Below, piece by piece: positions 11,291 through 22,318 of a stretch of 64,000 nt of DNA. This DNA is from Craterostigma plantagineum (lineage: Eukaryota; Streptophyta; Magnoliopsida; Lamiales; Linderniaceae), in the NCBI GenBank assembly GCA_027422505.1, contig JAPQWV010001601.1, positions 1 to 64,000 on the forward strand, written 5' to 3'. A program made the translations under genes and the position numbers. The notes below the pieces were generated by a model. That model saw only the letters and a list, made by a program, of their open reading frames with translations, did not search any database and was not told where the DNA came from. Each line of letters opens with the position of its first letter. Positions within the stretch are counted from its first letter, which is position 1.

Positions 11291-13376
11291 GACTATTAAC
11301 TAAAACTACGTTAGGGGCCTCTTCGTCTTTGTCCGAACTGAAAGAATGGAACTCGTCGATGGCGTTCTCCCGTCGGTAATTCGATCGGCCAAATACCAAT
11401 CCTTCAATAAGGTTAGCATTGCGAGAGAAACTGAGCTAAGGCTCACGCGTCAGTCGCCGATAATTCGCCCGGATGTAGAGAAGGCGGACTCGGAGGCGAT
11501 GCTAGACGCTTGCACGGCTAAAACGTCTCGAGCGACGGCGGATACGGTCGGATAGAGAGTCGCGTTCGACTTCCACCAGGCCAACACGTCGAAGTCTTCG
11601 GGAGTCTGGAAGTTGTGACTCATGTAGAGCTGGATCTCATTCGCGTTCGACCTCGACGCACGCTTTTGGTCTTCGTCTTTTGTGCCTTCAATCTTCGTAG
11701 TAGTCCCATTGCGCCGCCGCCTCCTTCCGACGAACCGGCTACGCTCGCTTTGGGTTGCTCCACACTGTGTCCCTTCTCAGCTGCATAAACAGAAAAAAGT
11801 TCTTGGAGAGAATCGTGAATTGACGCCTTTTGATCGTCCACTATCGTTCCAAGAAACTGAGCATAATAATCGAACAAATATCAAAAGTATCAACACCGCA
11901 ACTAGGGTCGACTAAGGCGGACAAACCGTGGACTATTGGGATGGTTTCCTCAATACTTCCTGAACTTTAACTCCCTGTTTTGGATGAAAGCACCCAAGTA
12001 TGGACTATTGCGATACTCCACGAACTTGTAGCGCATCGCGAAGAGGTTCGAATGAACAATGGGGACGTCGGGTAGTGAACTCCGAAAATTTCTCCGTAGC
12101 CTCGCTGAACACTTCAAGTATGGACACGGCCAAACCTACAATATCCCAATTAGTTTGTCGTAATTCATACCTGGAGGTGTTGCCGATTGCGACCTCGTTC
12201 CAAAAAGGCGTCAACAAGTCCTTGTAGCGCATGAAGGTGTTGAGGAGGTGATACAACGAGTTCCACCGAGACTGGCAACGGAAACTTCTTGTATGTGACG
12301 CCGACAACAAGGACGGTTTGCTTCCACGACGTTTCGTATCGGCGTTTCCGAAGTTATCACCTTAAATTTTTCTACAACATCTCCCAAAATTTCGTCAAAA
12401 GCACATTGCACACAAGTTAATAATATGACAAGCGCACCTAGCATGTAGTATCGTCCGTCTAAGGGAACTTAAGATGTCTACGGAGGATTCCTATCGCTAC
12501 GTTGTTCGCGCTAGCATTATCTAAGGTGATAGACATAATTTTATCTTGAATACAATATTTATTAACGACATTCAACACATAGTTCGATATCGTAGTGGCG
12601 TTATGTTGCGAATCTAGAGGATCTAGGAAAAGAATACGTTTTTGCATAGTCCACGTTTCATCTATCCAATGGGCGGTGGCGACTAATAAGACTGCGACGT
12701 AATGTTAGTCCAGTAGTCAAACTAATCCTACACGAAATGTTGGGTAAATGACTAATTAAGCTAGACTGATATTCCTTAAAAGTTTTAAGACATATTTCCT
12801 AAGGGTTTTACGGCTCACGTTATGAATCCGGGTTGTATCGTACTCGTAAATTCGATAAACCCTTCACTTCCGCAATGCAAAAGGGTTCTTCACACATTAC
12901 TACGAATTTAACTAAGACTTTCTTAGAAATATCCCTATTAATAACAAAATTCTTACCCGTACTTACGTTTATTTGTTGTTGTCGGGGTTCGGTTTCTACG
13001 GGCTCTAGATCGTCCCCGAAGTTATGCGTCCTCTAGAGGTGTTTTTTCATCGAGCTCGTCCCACCTTGATTCGGTCCGGTCTTTATCGTGTAGGGGTGGC
13101 GGAACATTTTGCAATAAGCTGTACATGCAGCTGAATTATTTTTATCCATTTCTAAGTTGAAAAAATTCCATACCTTAGACCGCCGACCACGCGGTTGTTG
13201 CTTCCTTCTTGTCGTCACTGCGGAAGCTTGGCTCGGTCCCTCGTCGGTCGCCACCGTCGATTCCGGTCATCGGTCTCCTCGTCGGTGTCGACATTTCCCC
13301 GAAATGTATCGGCGTGAACTAAAACCATAAAAATATCTTCGACGCGAGGGTTAGGATTTCTCGATGACGATGCCAT
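11291..13376 (-). pseudogene. hAT-family transposase, decayed
   Basis: BED zinc-finger plus RNase-H-like plus C-terminal dimerisation architecture, read on the minus strand. From 13254 a BED region (GRRSKVWNFFNLEMDKN, then CTAYCK). At 12647-12459 the catalytic-core segment ILFLDPLDSQHNATTISNYV and IMSITLDNASANN. At 12250-12005 RWNSLYHLLNTFMRYKDL. At 11630-11440 the dimerisation signature DVLAWWKSN, LYPTVSAVARDVLAVQASS and SESAFSTSGR, followed by an in-frame TGA. The segments lie in different frames, so it cannot yield an intact protein. The likely initiator region is at 13376. Terminal repeats were not found. Confidence 0.8.
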
Positions 13377-13883
13377 TAGTATAAAATAATAATTTAATTA
13401 TTTGTAATAATAAGTGAGTGTGTGTGGTAGTGTAAATAAAATAATTATTTATTGTTAACAATATTAAATATTAATATGAGGATATTTTTTTGAGAGCTTT
13501 TTGAGAGAGAGTGGAAGAAATTTGGATGTAATTATGAGTTAAAATTGTTAAAATGAGGTGATATTTATAGATTTTTCATTCGGGTAAAATGTTAATTTTT
13601 CAGGGTTCAAACAATAACGAATGCATACCACTACAATAACACCACCAATAAATAAAATTTTTACACATTTTTTAACATTTTCGACCCTTAGCATCTCGGG
13701 CGCCAACGAATGCCTTTGATTTCGCTTGATTCAAACTCTTTATTTTTTCAAGAGGCATACAGATTACGGTGTAATGGTATTGAGATACACTTTAAAATAA
13801 AAAATTAAAAAGAAATCTCATAGTAATCAAATATGAATTTTATATTAACTTTACACAATATCATCTATATATAAAAAATACTA

Positions 13884-14048
13884 ATTGTTGGTACTTAAAC
13901 TTTTAAATGTGCGATTTTGATTCCTGAGCCTTGCAAAATATTCCCCTTTGGTTCTTTTACCTGTTTTTTAGGTAAAGGAACCAATAATAACAGGTTTTGC
14001 AAAGTTTAAGAACCAAAACGGCACATTTTAAAATTTGAGCACCAACAG
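13884..14048. repeat. Foldback hairpin element
   Basis: About 165 bases form one long imperfect palindrome. The left arm (TTGTTGGTACTTAAAC ... TTTGGTTCTTTTACCT) is mirrored by the right arm (AGGTAAAGGAACC ... GAGCACCAACAG), with the centre near 13966. No coding potential. Confidence 0.65.
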
Positions 14049-14101
14049 TGAAAACTGTTGTATAGTTCAAGCACCATTTTTGCTGTTTACTCAAAAAAAA
14101 A

Positions 14102-14300
14102 AAATCAGAGGGCCGTTGGCCGGTTCCACGGAACCGCAACCGGGAACCGGAACCGGTAATCTGCGGATCCGAGTTCCGCGAACCGGCCCAGTTCATTTTA
14201 ACCGGGCCGGTTACCGGTTCGAGAACCGGATCTACCGATTCCGGTTCTTGGCCGATTAATGGGCCGGTTCCAGGTTGGCCCGGCCCAAAATCCAGGTCTA
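14102..14300. repeat. GGCCGGTTCC-rich repeat
   Basis: Repeated variants of accggttcc/ggaaccgg in both orientations, noncoding. Similar composition to the termini of the repeats at 27620-28130 and 59041-59474. Probably an element terminus or fragment. Confidence 0.45.
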
Positions 14301-14315
14301 GACCATACCGTGTAC

Positions 14316-15063
14316 TAGGGCTGAGCAAAAATATCCGAAAATCGGATTCCGATCCGATATCCGATTTTCAAAATCCGAAAATCCGGATATCTGGTTTTAA
14401 AAACCGGATCGGATATCCGATCCGATTTATTTTAAAATAAACCGAATCAAATACGGATAGTGGTTTGTCTAAAATTCGGATATCCGGTATCCGGTTTTAT
14501 ATTTAAAAAATAATTAAAAAAATAAAAAATAGCCCAAAATGAAAAATGAAGGTTAAAAAGGAAAAAAAAAAACCCCATAGAAATATTTACATTTATATTA
14601 TTTTATTACATAATTTTGAATTGTGAATTAATATGTGTAGAAATTTTTATATGAAAAAATAAATTTTTTATTTTGATAAGAAATAAAAAAATGATTTTGA
14701 ACAGAATATATTTGAATCATGAATTCACATATTGTTTATTATTTATTATGTAATTTTGAATCATGAATTCACATTGTGTTAATTGCTATGTGTAGTAATT
14801 TTTATATGAAATAATATTTTTTATTTTGATAAGAAATAAAAAAATGATTCTGTAAGAAAATATGAAAAATTACACTATAAAAATAAATTTAAAAACCGGA
14901 TGCGGATATCCGATTTAAATATCCGAATAAAGCGGATATCTGATTATCGGATATCCGATTAAAACCGGACCGAATACGGATATCATTTTTTGATATCCGA
15001 AAATCCTGATATCCCGAATTTCGAATATCCGTAAATCCGGATATCCGGTTTTGCTCACCCCTA
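14316..15063. mobile_element. Non-autonomous hAT-like element, ATCCGGATA-rich ends
   Basis: Left end TAGGGCTGAGCAAAAATATC, right end complement TAGGGGTGAGCAAAACCGG, so the termini are inverted. Flanks CCGTGTAC (14308-14315) and GCGTGTAC (15065-15072) match 7 of 8 with one spacer base. Subterminal regions carry dense GGATATCCG repeats; the middle is AT-rich and noncoding. Confidence 0.7.
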
Positions 15064-15410
15064 CGCGTGTACATTGATCTTGATTCTTGAATAGTACTTC
15101 AATTTTCAAATAACGTTACATGCAACATTACCGTGAACGAAGACGTTCTCGAACATCAATGCAAGACACGTTTAACAGATTCAGAGTTCAAACACAATCA
15201 AGCCTCTTTTAAGAGTTCAAACATTCAGAAAACACTAGTGAATAATCGCTCTCCAACCAACACCCTAACCTTCAGGCGCTGCCCGACCGAGCCTGTCATG
15301 CATTAGCTAGTAGTAAATAAATCACGAATATCGTTTTATGAAGCTTAGTTTTTTCTTTATGTACAAAGGTTTTTGTCACATAGAAGAAAACTGCAGATAG
15401 AGTATAATAC

Positions 15411-17485
15411 TTACCGGCGAGGAGATGCAGATCTTGACCTCGATTTTGACTTCGACTTTGAGTTTGACCTCGACCTGCCCCTTTAAGAAAACATATGCAC
15501 GAATTTACGGTTTTTGGGATCTCATAGAATTAACTAGAGACAATCAATGATCTGCTACATGCTGTCTTTGAATGAATACTTCATCTGATTAAATTCATAT
15601 AACATTTTCACATCGCCCAAATTGAGTTAAACGGATCTAAACCCAATTATTACCTGGATGTTTTTCTCACAGGGGACGGAGACCGGGATTTCGAGACAGA
15701 TCTATCAGCTGATCTGTCGTCCGTAATAAGATAATAAATGGAGGATTAATCACTTCAAGATTAAACGTAAAGCAAGAAAAAAAGGATCATTTTTACTATG
15801 CAAAGATATACCTTCTACTACTCTTCTTTGGGCTTCTGCTTCTGCTTCTGCTTCTGCTGCGACCCTACTTCTGCTCCTTGACGGGCTACGCCTGTGCTCC
15901 TTCACCTGGAAACAAGCGACTTGTTTCAGAAGTGACATCACACGTTTTGTTGCTCGTTAGAAAAGAAATTATAAAAAAAGACGGTATGAATTGATTTTCA
16001 TTCAATTCCAACGGCAGATGATAATGGGCGAAAAGCCTAGATCAAGAAATGAAACGAACCCGAATATAGGATCTAGTCCAAGGATTTTTGAATTCAGTAT
16101 CATCGAGCTTTCGGATCTGGCGAGGAAGATAAATAAGTTAAGAACCTGGGAAGATAATTAGCAAATTGCTGAAAAAGTTCGGCACAAACTGTCATTTACT
16201 TACTGCGTACTTCATGTCCTCGTAATTAGTGTAATCAACAAGGCCGTATGCTCCTGTTTAAAATAACACACTGGGATTAGGGAAAGGGAAGTAAAATATA
16301 TCAAATTCCAAAATTCCAGAAAAATCTGTAATTGAAAAAACATCCATGATAAAGAAGGCAATAATTAAGAAGAAAAAGAGCAGCTGTGTAGCTGACTGTC
16401 AAACATATGATCGATCACAGAAAGGCGTCAATAATTATTGAATTACGGAAGTCATGGGCATAATATTTACTAATTACTCCAAACACATGAGACTGATATG
16501 ATAAATACCTTCACCGTCACGGTAAACTTCAGCGAAACAAACATCCCCAGCTTTTCGCATATGGTCCTGGCAAAATTCCACATGGATGGATGCTAATGCA
16601 AGTATGAAAGAGGGATAAACTTAATATACAATTATATTATCTTTCACTCACTTTCAGATCTTGCCAAGAAGCTGAAGAAGGGAGACCACGAACCATAACT
16701 GAACAGAAAGATAGAATTAACTGAGAGGTAACTGAAAATGGATGAAGCAGAAAAACACGCACTGAAGCAGCAAATTCATATATACCGATGAATATGTATG
16801 TGTGTGTAATTATGCACCTCGATATTCGGAATGGCGAGAAATGCCATTTCGGCCAGCACTGCCGCCCCCACCATAACCACCACCACCACCACGGCGGTCA
16901 CTCGAAGATGAACCTCTGCCACCATGGGCAAGTTCAACCTAAATTGAACAGCCAAACAATGAGTTAAGGGTTAAAAAAAGTTTCAAGCAACCGTAGCATA
17001 AAAGAAGCATAGGTCTGAATCGAACAGTTTAAAATCTCACCCTCAGACGACATCCATCAAAGTTATAGCCATCTCTTCCCCTGATAGCATCCTCTGCATC
17101 TCTCGCACTTTCAAACTAAACACAGATGAAAAGTTTGAATCATTTGAGAATATCTTAACGAGTCAGATCACATTATCAATTTACAATATCATTATCCACA
17201 TGGTATCTCAGCAGAGGAAAAATACCTCCACAAAAGCATAGCATGGAGGCCGAGGTGGGACCTTCAATTCGATATCCAATATGCGACCATACTGCAAAAG
17301 GAAAAGTAAAAACTATGGTCATGACACAATTTTTATGCAAAAAATTGTGCAGACAAATCTTAAAAAAATAGAATGAAAATTTAGATGGCCAAACAAACCT
17401 TATAAAATAGGTCCTCAACTTCTGACTCCTTGATATCAATAGGAAGGTTGCCCACGTAGATCATACGGGAATAACGGCCACTCAT
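15411..17485 (-). CDS. SR34: SR splicing factor, SR34/SRSF1-like, one frame break
   Basis: Pre-mRNA splicing factor of the SF2/ASF class. Eleven coding exons: 17485-17399, 17291-17226, 17115-17041, 16938-16818, 16698-16652, 16566-16509, 16253-16204, 16116-16060, 15905-15812, 15713-15654 and 15474-15411. RRM1 spans about residues 7-82 (MIYVGNLPIDIKE), then a Gly-rich linker, a pseudo-RRM2 with the diagnostic SWQDLKD heptapeptide at 127-133, and an RS tail from about 193 (SRSNSKSKSKSRSRS). Exons sum to 779; one base is missing near the C-run 15863-15865 inside the RS repeats, and restoring it gives 780 (259 residues) and keeps the RS frame. The stop TAA lies inside a perfect GTAAGT splice donor, so an alternative C-terminus is possible. 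A leader intron of about 1 kb precedes the start. Confidence 0.87.
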
Positions 17486-18600
17486 TTTCGGTTCTTGAAC
17501 TAAACTCAGTAACTGTCCCAGATGAAAAATTGTTCATGAATGAGAACAACTTCAAAGCAGAAAGAGAGGCCAGCATAAGAGGCCTTATCCATCTTCAGTT
17601 ACCATCTCAACAATCGAGCATAAGAAAAATTCAAAGATAAAAAGTGAAGCAATCCAAGAGAGCAATCCATTAGGTGAGCAGTGCTCCTTTAGCTCACATG
17701 CTCCAAGATACTCCAAAGCTATGTTATATAGAATAAACACATGTCTCATCATCCTCTAAGAGCGAGCTAGAGCATCCAAATATATAAATATATCAACGGT
17801 TTCCACAATGATTTCTCCCATTCCCATTTTACATCCCTATGCATGATTGCAAAGCCCATATTTGCCCATGCCCTTGGCATCTATCAACGCAAAGCAATAT
17901 GTCATGAATCACAGGCAACACAACTCCATGGAATACTACACAGCAAGAATATATTAATCACAACTAATACTTCGCTAAGTATCAGAAAAAAAAACTTTGA
18001 TCCCAGAAAAATATATCAAGCAGCATACTCTCACTCACAAACTGCACCAGCTTGGCAAAGCACTTGTTTTTTATTACCTCCATGAAATCAATTTCAAAAG
18101 ATGTACGACCCACATAAGAAAAAAAAGAAACAAACTAAAAGACCTAACGGAGACAACGCTAATTCTGTTTCATTGTTTCTTTCAATCAGCTGATTTTCAA
18201 CAAAATAAGTGAATTCAAACTAAATCCGCCTCATCCGCGATTCGAATTCGAAAAATTGATAATTAAGTGAATCAGTTCTTATCTCAAGCTCCAAAACTTA
18301 ATAGATCGACATTCTCACACCTTTAAACTCTACGCCTCGTCGAGGCAGCGTTTCCGACCAAAAATTCTCCTCCTTCCGAAAGAAGAAAAATGAAAACCAA
18401 CTGATTCAACTTTCAAAAAAGCGGTGGGCCGAAGCTAAGCATGAAACTGTTTTCTTGCTTAAAAATGAGTGATTTTCACATAAGATTGTGTAAGAGACAA
18501 AAAAAAAAAGTACCTTTATTTTCCCGTTTAGAGGGAGCGCCTCAGTTCTCTGCTTTCTAGGGTTTCAGCTTTGACGACGTTTTGTCTGTTCTCTTTTAAA
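17486..18600 (-). promoter_or_regulatory. SR34-like 5' leader with long leader intron
   Basis: On the minus strand a leader exon (to about 18515) ends in GGGAAAATAAAG followed by GTACTT. The next acceptor is ACAG at about 17512, ten codons' length upstream of the ATG. The roughly 1-kb leader intron holds no credible gene. TGGGCY motifs lie just upstream at about 18618 and 18679 (complement). Confidence 0.55.
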
Positions 18601-18840
18601 CTTTTTTTTATTTATAATGGGCCTTCCTCTTAGCCCGTATAAATAAAGATTATCATATAGCCCATATAAAGTTAATATTGGGCTTCAAAGTATTTAGAGA
18701 AAATAATAAAATAAAATAAGTTAAATATTCGAATTTGAGTTTTGAGGTACGGTTCAAGAGTTGGAACTTTTGGAGAAAAGTTTAAACAACGAGAGGTTGC
18801 AACTTTCGATTTAGTAGTATTTCAAAGTTATAATCTTTCA

Positions 18841-18855
18841 ACATAGCATCCAAGA
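18841..18855. repeat. Left 15-bp target-site duplication
   Basis: ACATAGCATCCAAGA, repeated exactly at 19504-19518 on the far side of the retroposon. Confidence 0.85.
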
Positions 18856-19503
18856 CATATCAAATATACTTTCTGTTCCTCCTCGTTTCGTTTCCTCCAC
18901 CTCCTATCTAAGAAACATATCCAAGAAAACCTCAAATCTCCCCCTTCTTCCGTTAATGGAGGTTGGGGGAGGTCCTCTTTTCTTTTTCTTGTTTTAATTT
19001 TATCTTTTACATTTGTTCTTCGGTTACGTTAGTCTCCCCCTAAGTGGGAGTGGTTGTCTCCCATTCTTGAGAGCTTTGGTACCCTTTATTGGTATTCTTC
19101 CCTTTTCATGGTGTATTCTTTCCCCTTTCATGGGGTTTGTTCTCCTCTCGTGGAGCTCTTTGGGTAAAGAGGCACAAGCTCAAGAAAGAAACGACTACTC
19201 ATTGTTCGAGGAAAAAAATGCATAGTCTATTACAGATGTGAAATTGCTAGCATCTTTGCTATGGAGTTGTAGGTTCATTTTCGGTAATAGAAGTTCATGT
19301 TTTTAACTTGATCTACGAGTAGTTCAATTTTTATTTTATTTGTCCGTGTTAGATGTTCTTTAAATTTATGCTTGTTTGTGTGCTCACTATGCGAGCCTTG
19401 TATCTACTGGTATGATCACTGTAAGCAGAGAGATCTTTTGGGTTGTTTAACCCTTGTACTTAGTTTTGTTTAATGAGACACCAAGTTATCGTTGGGAAAA
19501 AAA
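18856..19503 (+). mobile_element. Retroposon (LINE-mobilised), poly-A ended
   Basis: 648 bases flanked by a perfect 15-bp duplication and ending in an A-run after CAAGTTATCGTTGGG. Variable long duplications plus a 3' poly-A are the marks of target-primed reverse transcription. The body has no intact protein; it could be a 5'-truncated LINE, a LINE-derived short element or a retrocopied transcript. The 3' end motif recurs in the element at 42187-42914. Confidence 0.75.
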
Positions 19504-19587
19504 ACATAGCATCCAAGAGATTGTAAGCCTTTCAAGTCATACTCCTACAAGTAGACCATGTATTATCACGCAATTCAAAATAGGAAT

Positions 19588-19900
19588 GAGATTCTCCGTT
19601 CCACTTTTTTGTCACATTTTTTGTCACACATGAATATATTTGACAAGTGTCAAGTCCAAGGGTTAAGAATTTTTTCTTTTATTTTTATTATTTTATAATT
19701 TTCTAATTACATATTCTACCAATCCTAAAATCATCATTATTTCATTTGATTTGTATGAGATAATCAAATAACATATCTATGTTATTCTTTGTTTCGTTAC
19801 GGTCAAATAATATCATATCTTACATTTCGATATTCATATTATCGTTTTATTTTGTACTTCTATTCTAAAATATGAGATATAAACTTAGGATCCGTGTCTA
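19588..19900 (+). repeat. Dispersed MITE-like repeat, copy 1
   Basis: Begins GAGATTCTCCGTTCCAC, continues ttgacaagtgtcaagtcc and then an AT-rich section (ctaaaatcatcattatttca). Related copies lie at 58433-58680 and 63441-63815. Confidence 0.55.
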
Positions 19901-19957
19901 ATATATTATCACATAATACAAATTCACATCACTTTTCTACAAAAGAATATTTTACTT

Positions 19958-21446
19958 GGCTTTTTAAATAAAATAATGCAATTTCAATCGAAATTTAATT
20001 AAATGGGTCTATTTCCACCGAAATTAATAAAATAGGCCAAAACGCATCCATTTAGCCGCGACGATGACGTGGCACGAACCAAAGTAAGTTTTTTTCCATT
20101 TATTGTGTCGCCCATAGGGGCGACGATCACTTTTTTTAATTCTTTTTAATTTGTTGTATATTTATTATGTATAAATCCACCAAGTCATAAAATCACCATT
20201 ATTTCACGCGATTTACATATAATTCAAATCAACAAGCGGATCTAGTTTATTGTATGTTTCGCGACGATTAAAATGATATGCATCTCTTATATTTTTCGAT
20301 AATAAAAAATATTGTTTTTTATTTTTATAATTAAAAAATACTTAAATTGGATTAAATTTAAAAAAGAATTAAATATTTCCGATTTTTCGAAAAAGATAAG
20401 ATATGCATATCATTTTAATCGTCGCGAAACATACAATAAATTAGATGCGTTTATTAATTTTCGTTATGTAAATCATATGAAATAAGGATGCTTTTATGAT
20501 TTAGTGGATTATATAATACTACCTCTGTCCCACTTATTTCTTCCCATCTTTCTATTTGGGGCGTCCCACATAATTCTTTCCATTTCCATTTTTGGTAAAA
20601 AGTTATCCCAATAATTAAACTAATTACACCTTTTATATTAAAAAAGAATTCTTAATTTGCGTGCCCACTAATAAGTTTTCTCTCTCCGTACCTAAAAAGT
20701 GCACTATAATATTAAAATAATGTAATTTCTTAATCTCCGCGCCCACTAATCCTTGGAAAGATTTAAATGGGACGGAGGAAGTATAAAACAAGCTATAAAC
20801 TAAAAATAATTAAATAAATATTTAACATCGCCTCATTAGGTCGATGCATATTTATTTTAATTAATTTTATTTTTTAACTTATTTTATATTATATAATCCA
20901 CTAAATCATAAAAGCATCGTTATTTCATGTGATTTACTTAACGAAAATCAATAAAAGCATCGAATTTATTGTATGTTTCGCAACTATTTAATTGATATGC
21001 ATATCTTATATTTTTCGAATATCAAAATATTTAATTATTTTAAATTTAATCCAATTTAAGTATTTTTAATTATAAAAATAAAAACAATATTTTTTATTTT
21101 CGAAAAATATAAGATATGCATATTATTTTAATCGTCGCCAACATAAAATAATTAGATGCGTTTGTTGATTTTAATTATGTAAATCGCATGAAATAATGGT
21201 GATTTTATGATTTGGTGGATTTTATAAATAATAAATATAGAATAAATTAAAAAAAATTAAAAAAAAGTGGATCGTCGCCCCTATTAGGGCGACGCAAATA
21301 AAACGGAAAAAACTTACTTTGGTTCATGTCACGTCATAGTTGCGGCTAATAGCCGCGACGTCGCATCTAATAGATGCGTTTTGCCCTATTTTATTAATTT
21401 CGGATGAAATAATCCCATTTTATTAAATTTCAATTAAAATTGCATT
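19958..21446. mobile_element. Palindromic Mutator-like element (left part and body)
   Basis: Flanked by the exact 9-bp duplication ATTTTACTT (19949-19957 and 27547-27555), the size typical of Mutator-like elements. The terminal inverted repeat starts GGCTTTTTAAATAAAATAATG and extends about 200 bases inward (to about 20160; partner 21245 to the right end). A Copia element split the right terminal repeat, whose last 16 bases are at 27531-27546. Without Copia the element is about 1.5 kb. Inside are two further palindromes (20168-20516 and 20889-21232). It encodes nothing, so it must have been mobilised in trans. Confidence 0.82.
20517..20783. mobile_element. Stowaway MITE nested in the Mutator-like element
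   Basis: Termini CTACCTCTGTCCCAC and GGGACGGAGGAAG with TA duplications on both sides. It sits between the two internal palindromes. Belongs to the variant also seen at 2764-3023. Confidence 0.85.
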
Positions 21447-21795
21447 TATTATGAACAAATTATGATTCATCAATAATGAATCATCAAAATTAAATCATGA
21501 TTCATCACAATGAATCATCAAAATTGCATGATTAAATGTGGATGTTTTTGGAATATTAATGACTCATGAATTATGATAAGATGAGTTGTATAAAAATATA
21601 TTGTATTTTTGTATGAGTTGTATAGATGATTAAATTGTATTTTAGTGTATGATTTTAGTATAAATAGGTGTTTTAAGTTGCATTGTAAGATCATCAATAT
21701 AGAAAATATATTATCTCCCTTTAAAATCTCTCCTTATATTATAATCATAATATATATAAAATAATCATATAAATCATAATAAATATTTTATAACA
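21447..21795 (+). repeat. Copia left LTR
   Basis: Begins TATTATGAAC and ends TATAACA. By direct comparison it differs from the right LTR by one substitution and three small indels. Confidence 0.93.
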
Positions 21796-22318
21796 CGTTA
21801 TCAGCACGATCACGCTCCACCGTCAAGATCAACCTCCGCCGTAGAAATCAACTCTAACCGTCGAATCAACGTCTTTCGAAGTTCTTCAATTTGGTCGAGG
21901 TACCGTAATTTTATACTAATCGTTGGTTTAATTGTGGTATACGACTTTCTATTTTTATTAAGGTGATGAGATCCAGTATAGTTAAAAATAAATAAATAAA
22001 TAATTTTTACTTATATTCTTGAATAGATTTCATTATATTATAATTTTATCTATTTAACTTATTTGATTTTAAAATTTTATAGAATCATGTCGTTGCTCTA
22101 TCTGATGCTTGAAGAACATTTGTTTATATGTATTATTATTACGTGGGCAATTATTGGATGCTGGTAATGTTTATTTGGATGTTGATAGAGTTTTTCATAT
22201 GATTTTTTTCAAAAGAAGATACTGAAGAAGAAACTATCAAGGATATCAAAGAAGAGTAGTTATGAATCTCTTTTAATATTTTGTTGTGTTTTTTTTATTG
22301 TTTATATTTTATAGTAAT

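Noticed and set aside
16838..16920. Possible low-complexity repeat insertion in the SR gene
   Set aside because: It is the normal Gly-rich linker between RRM1 and RRM2.
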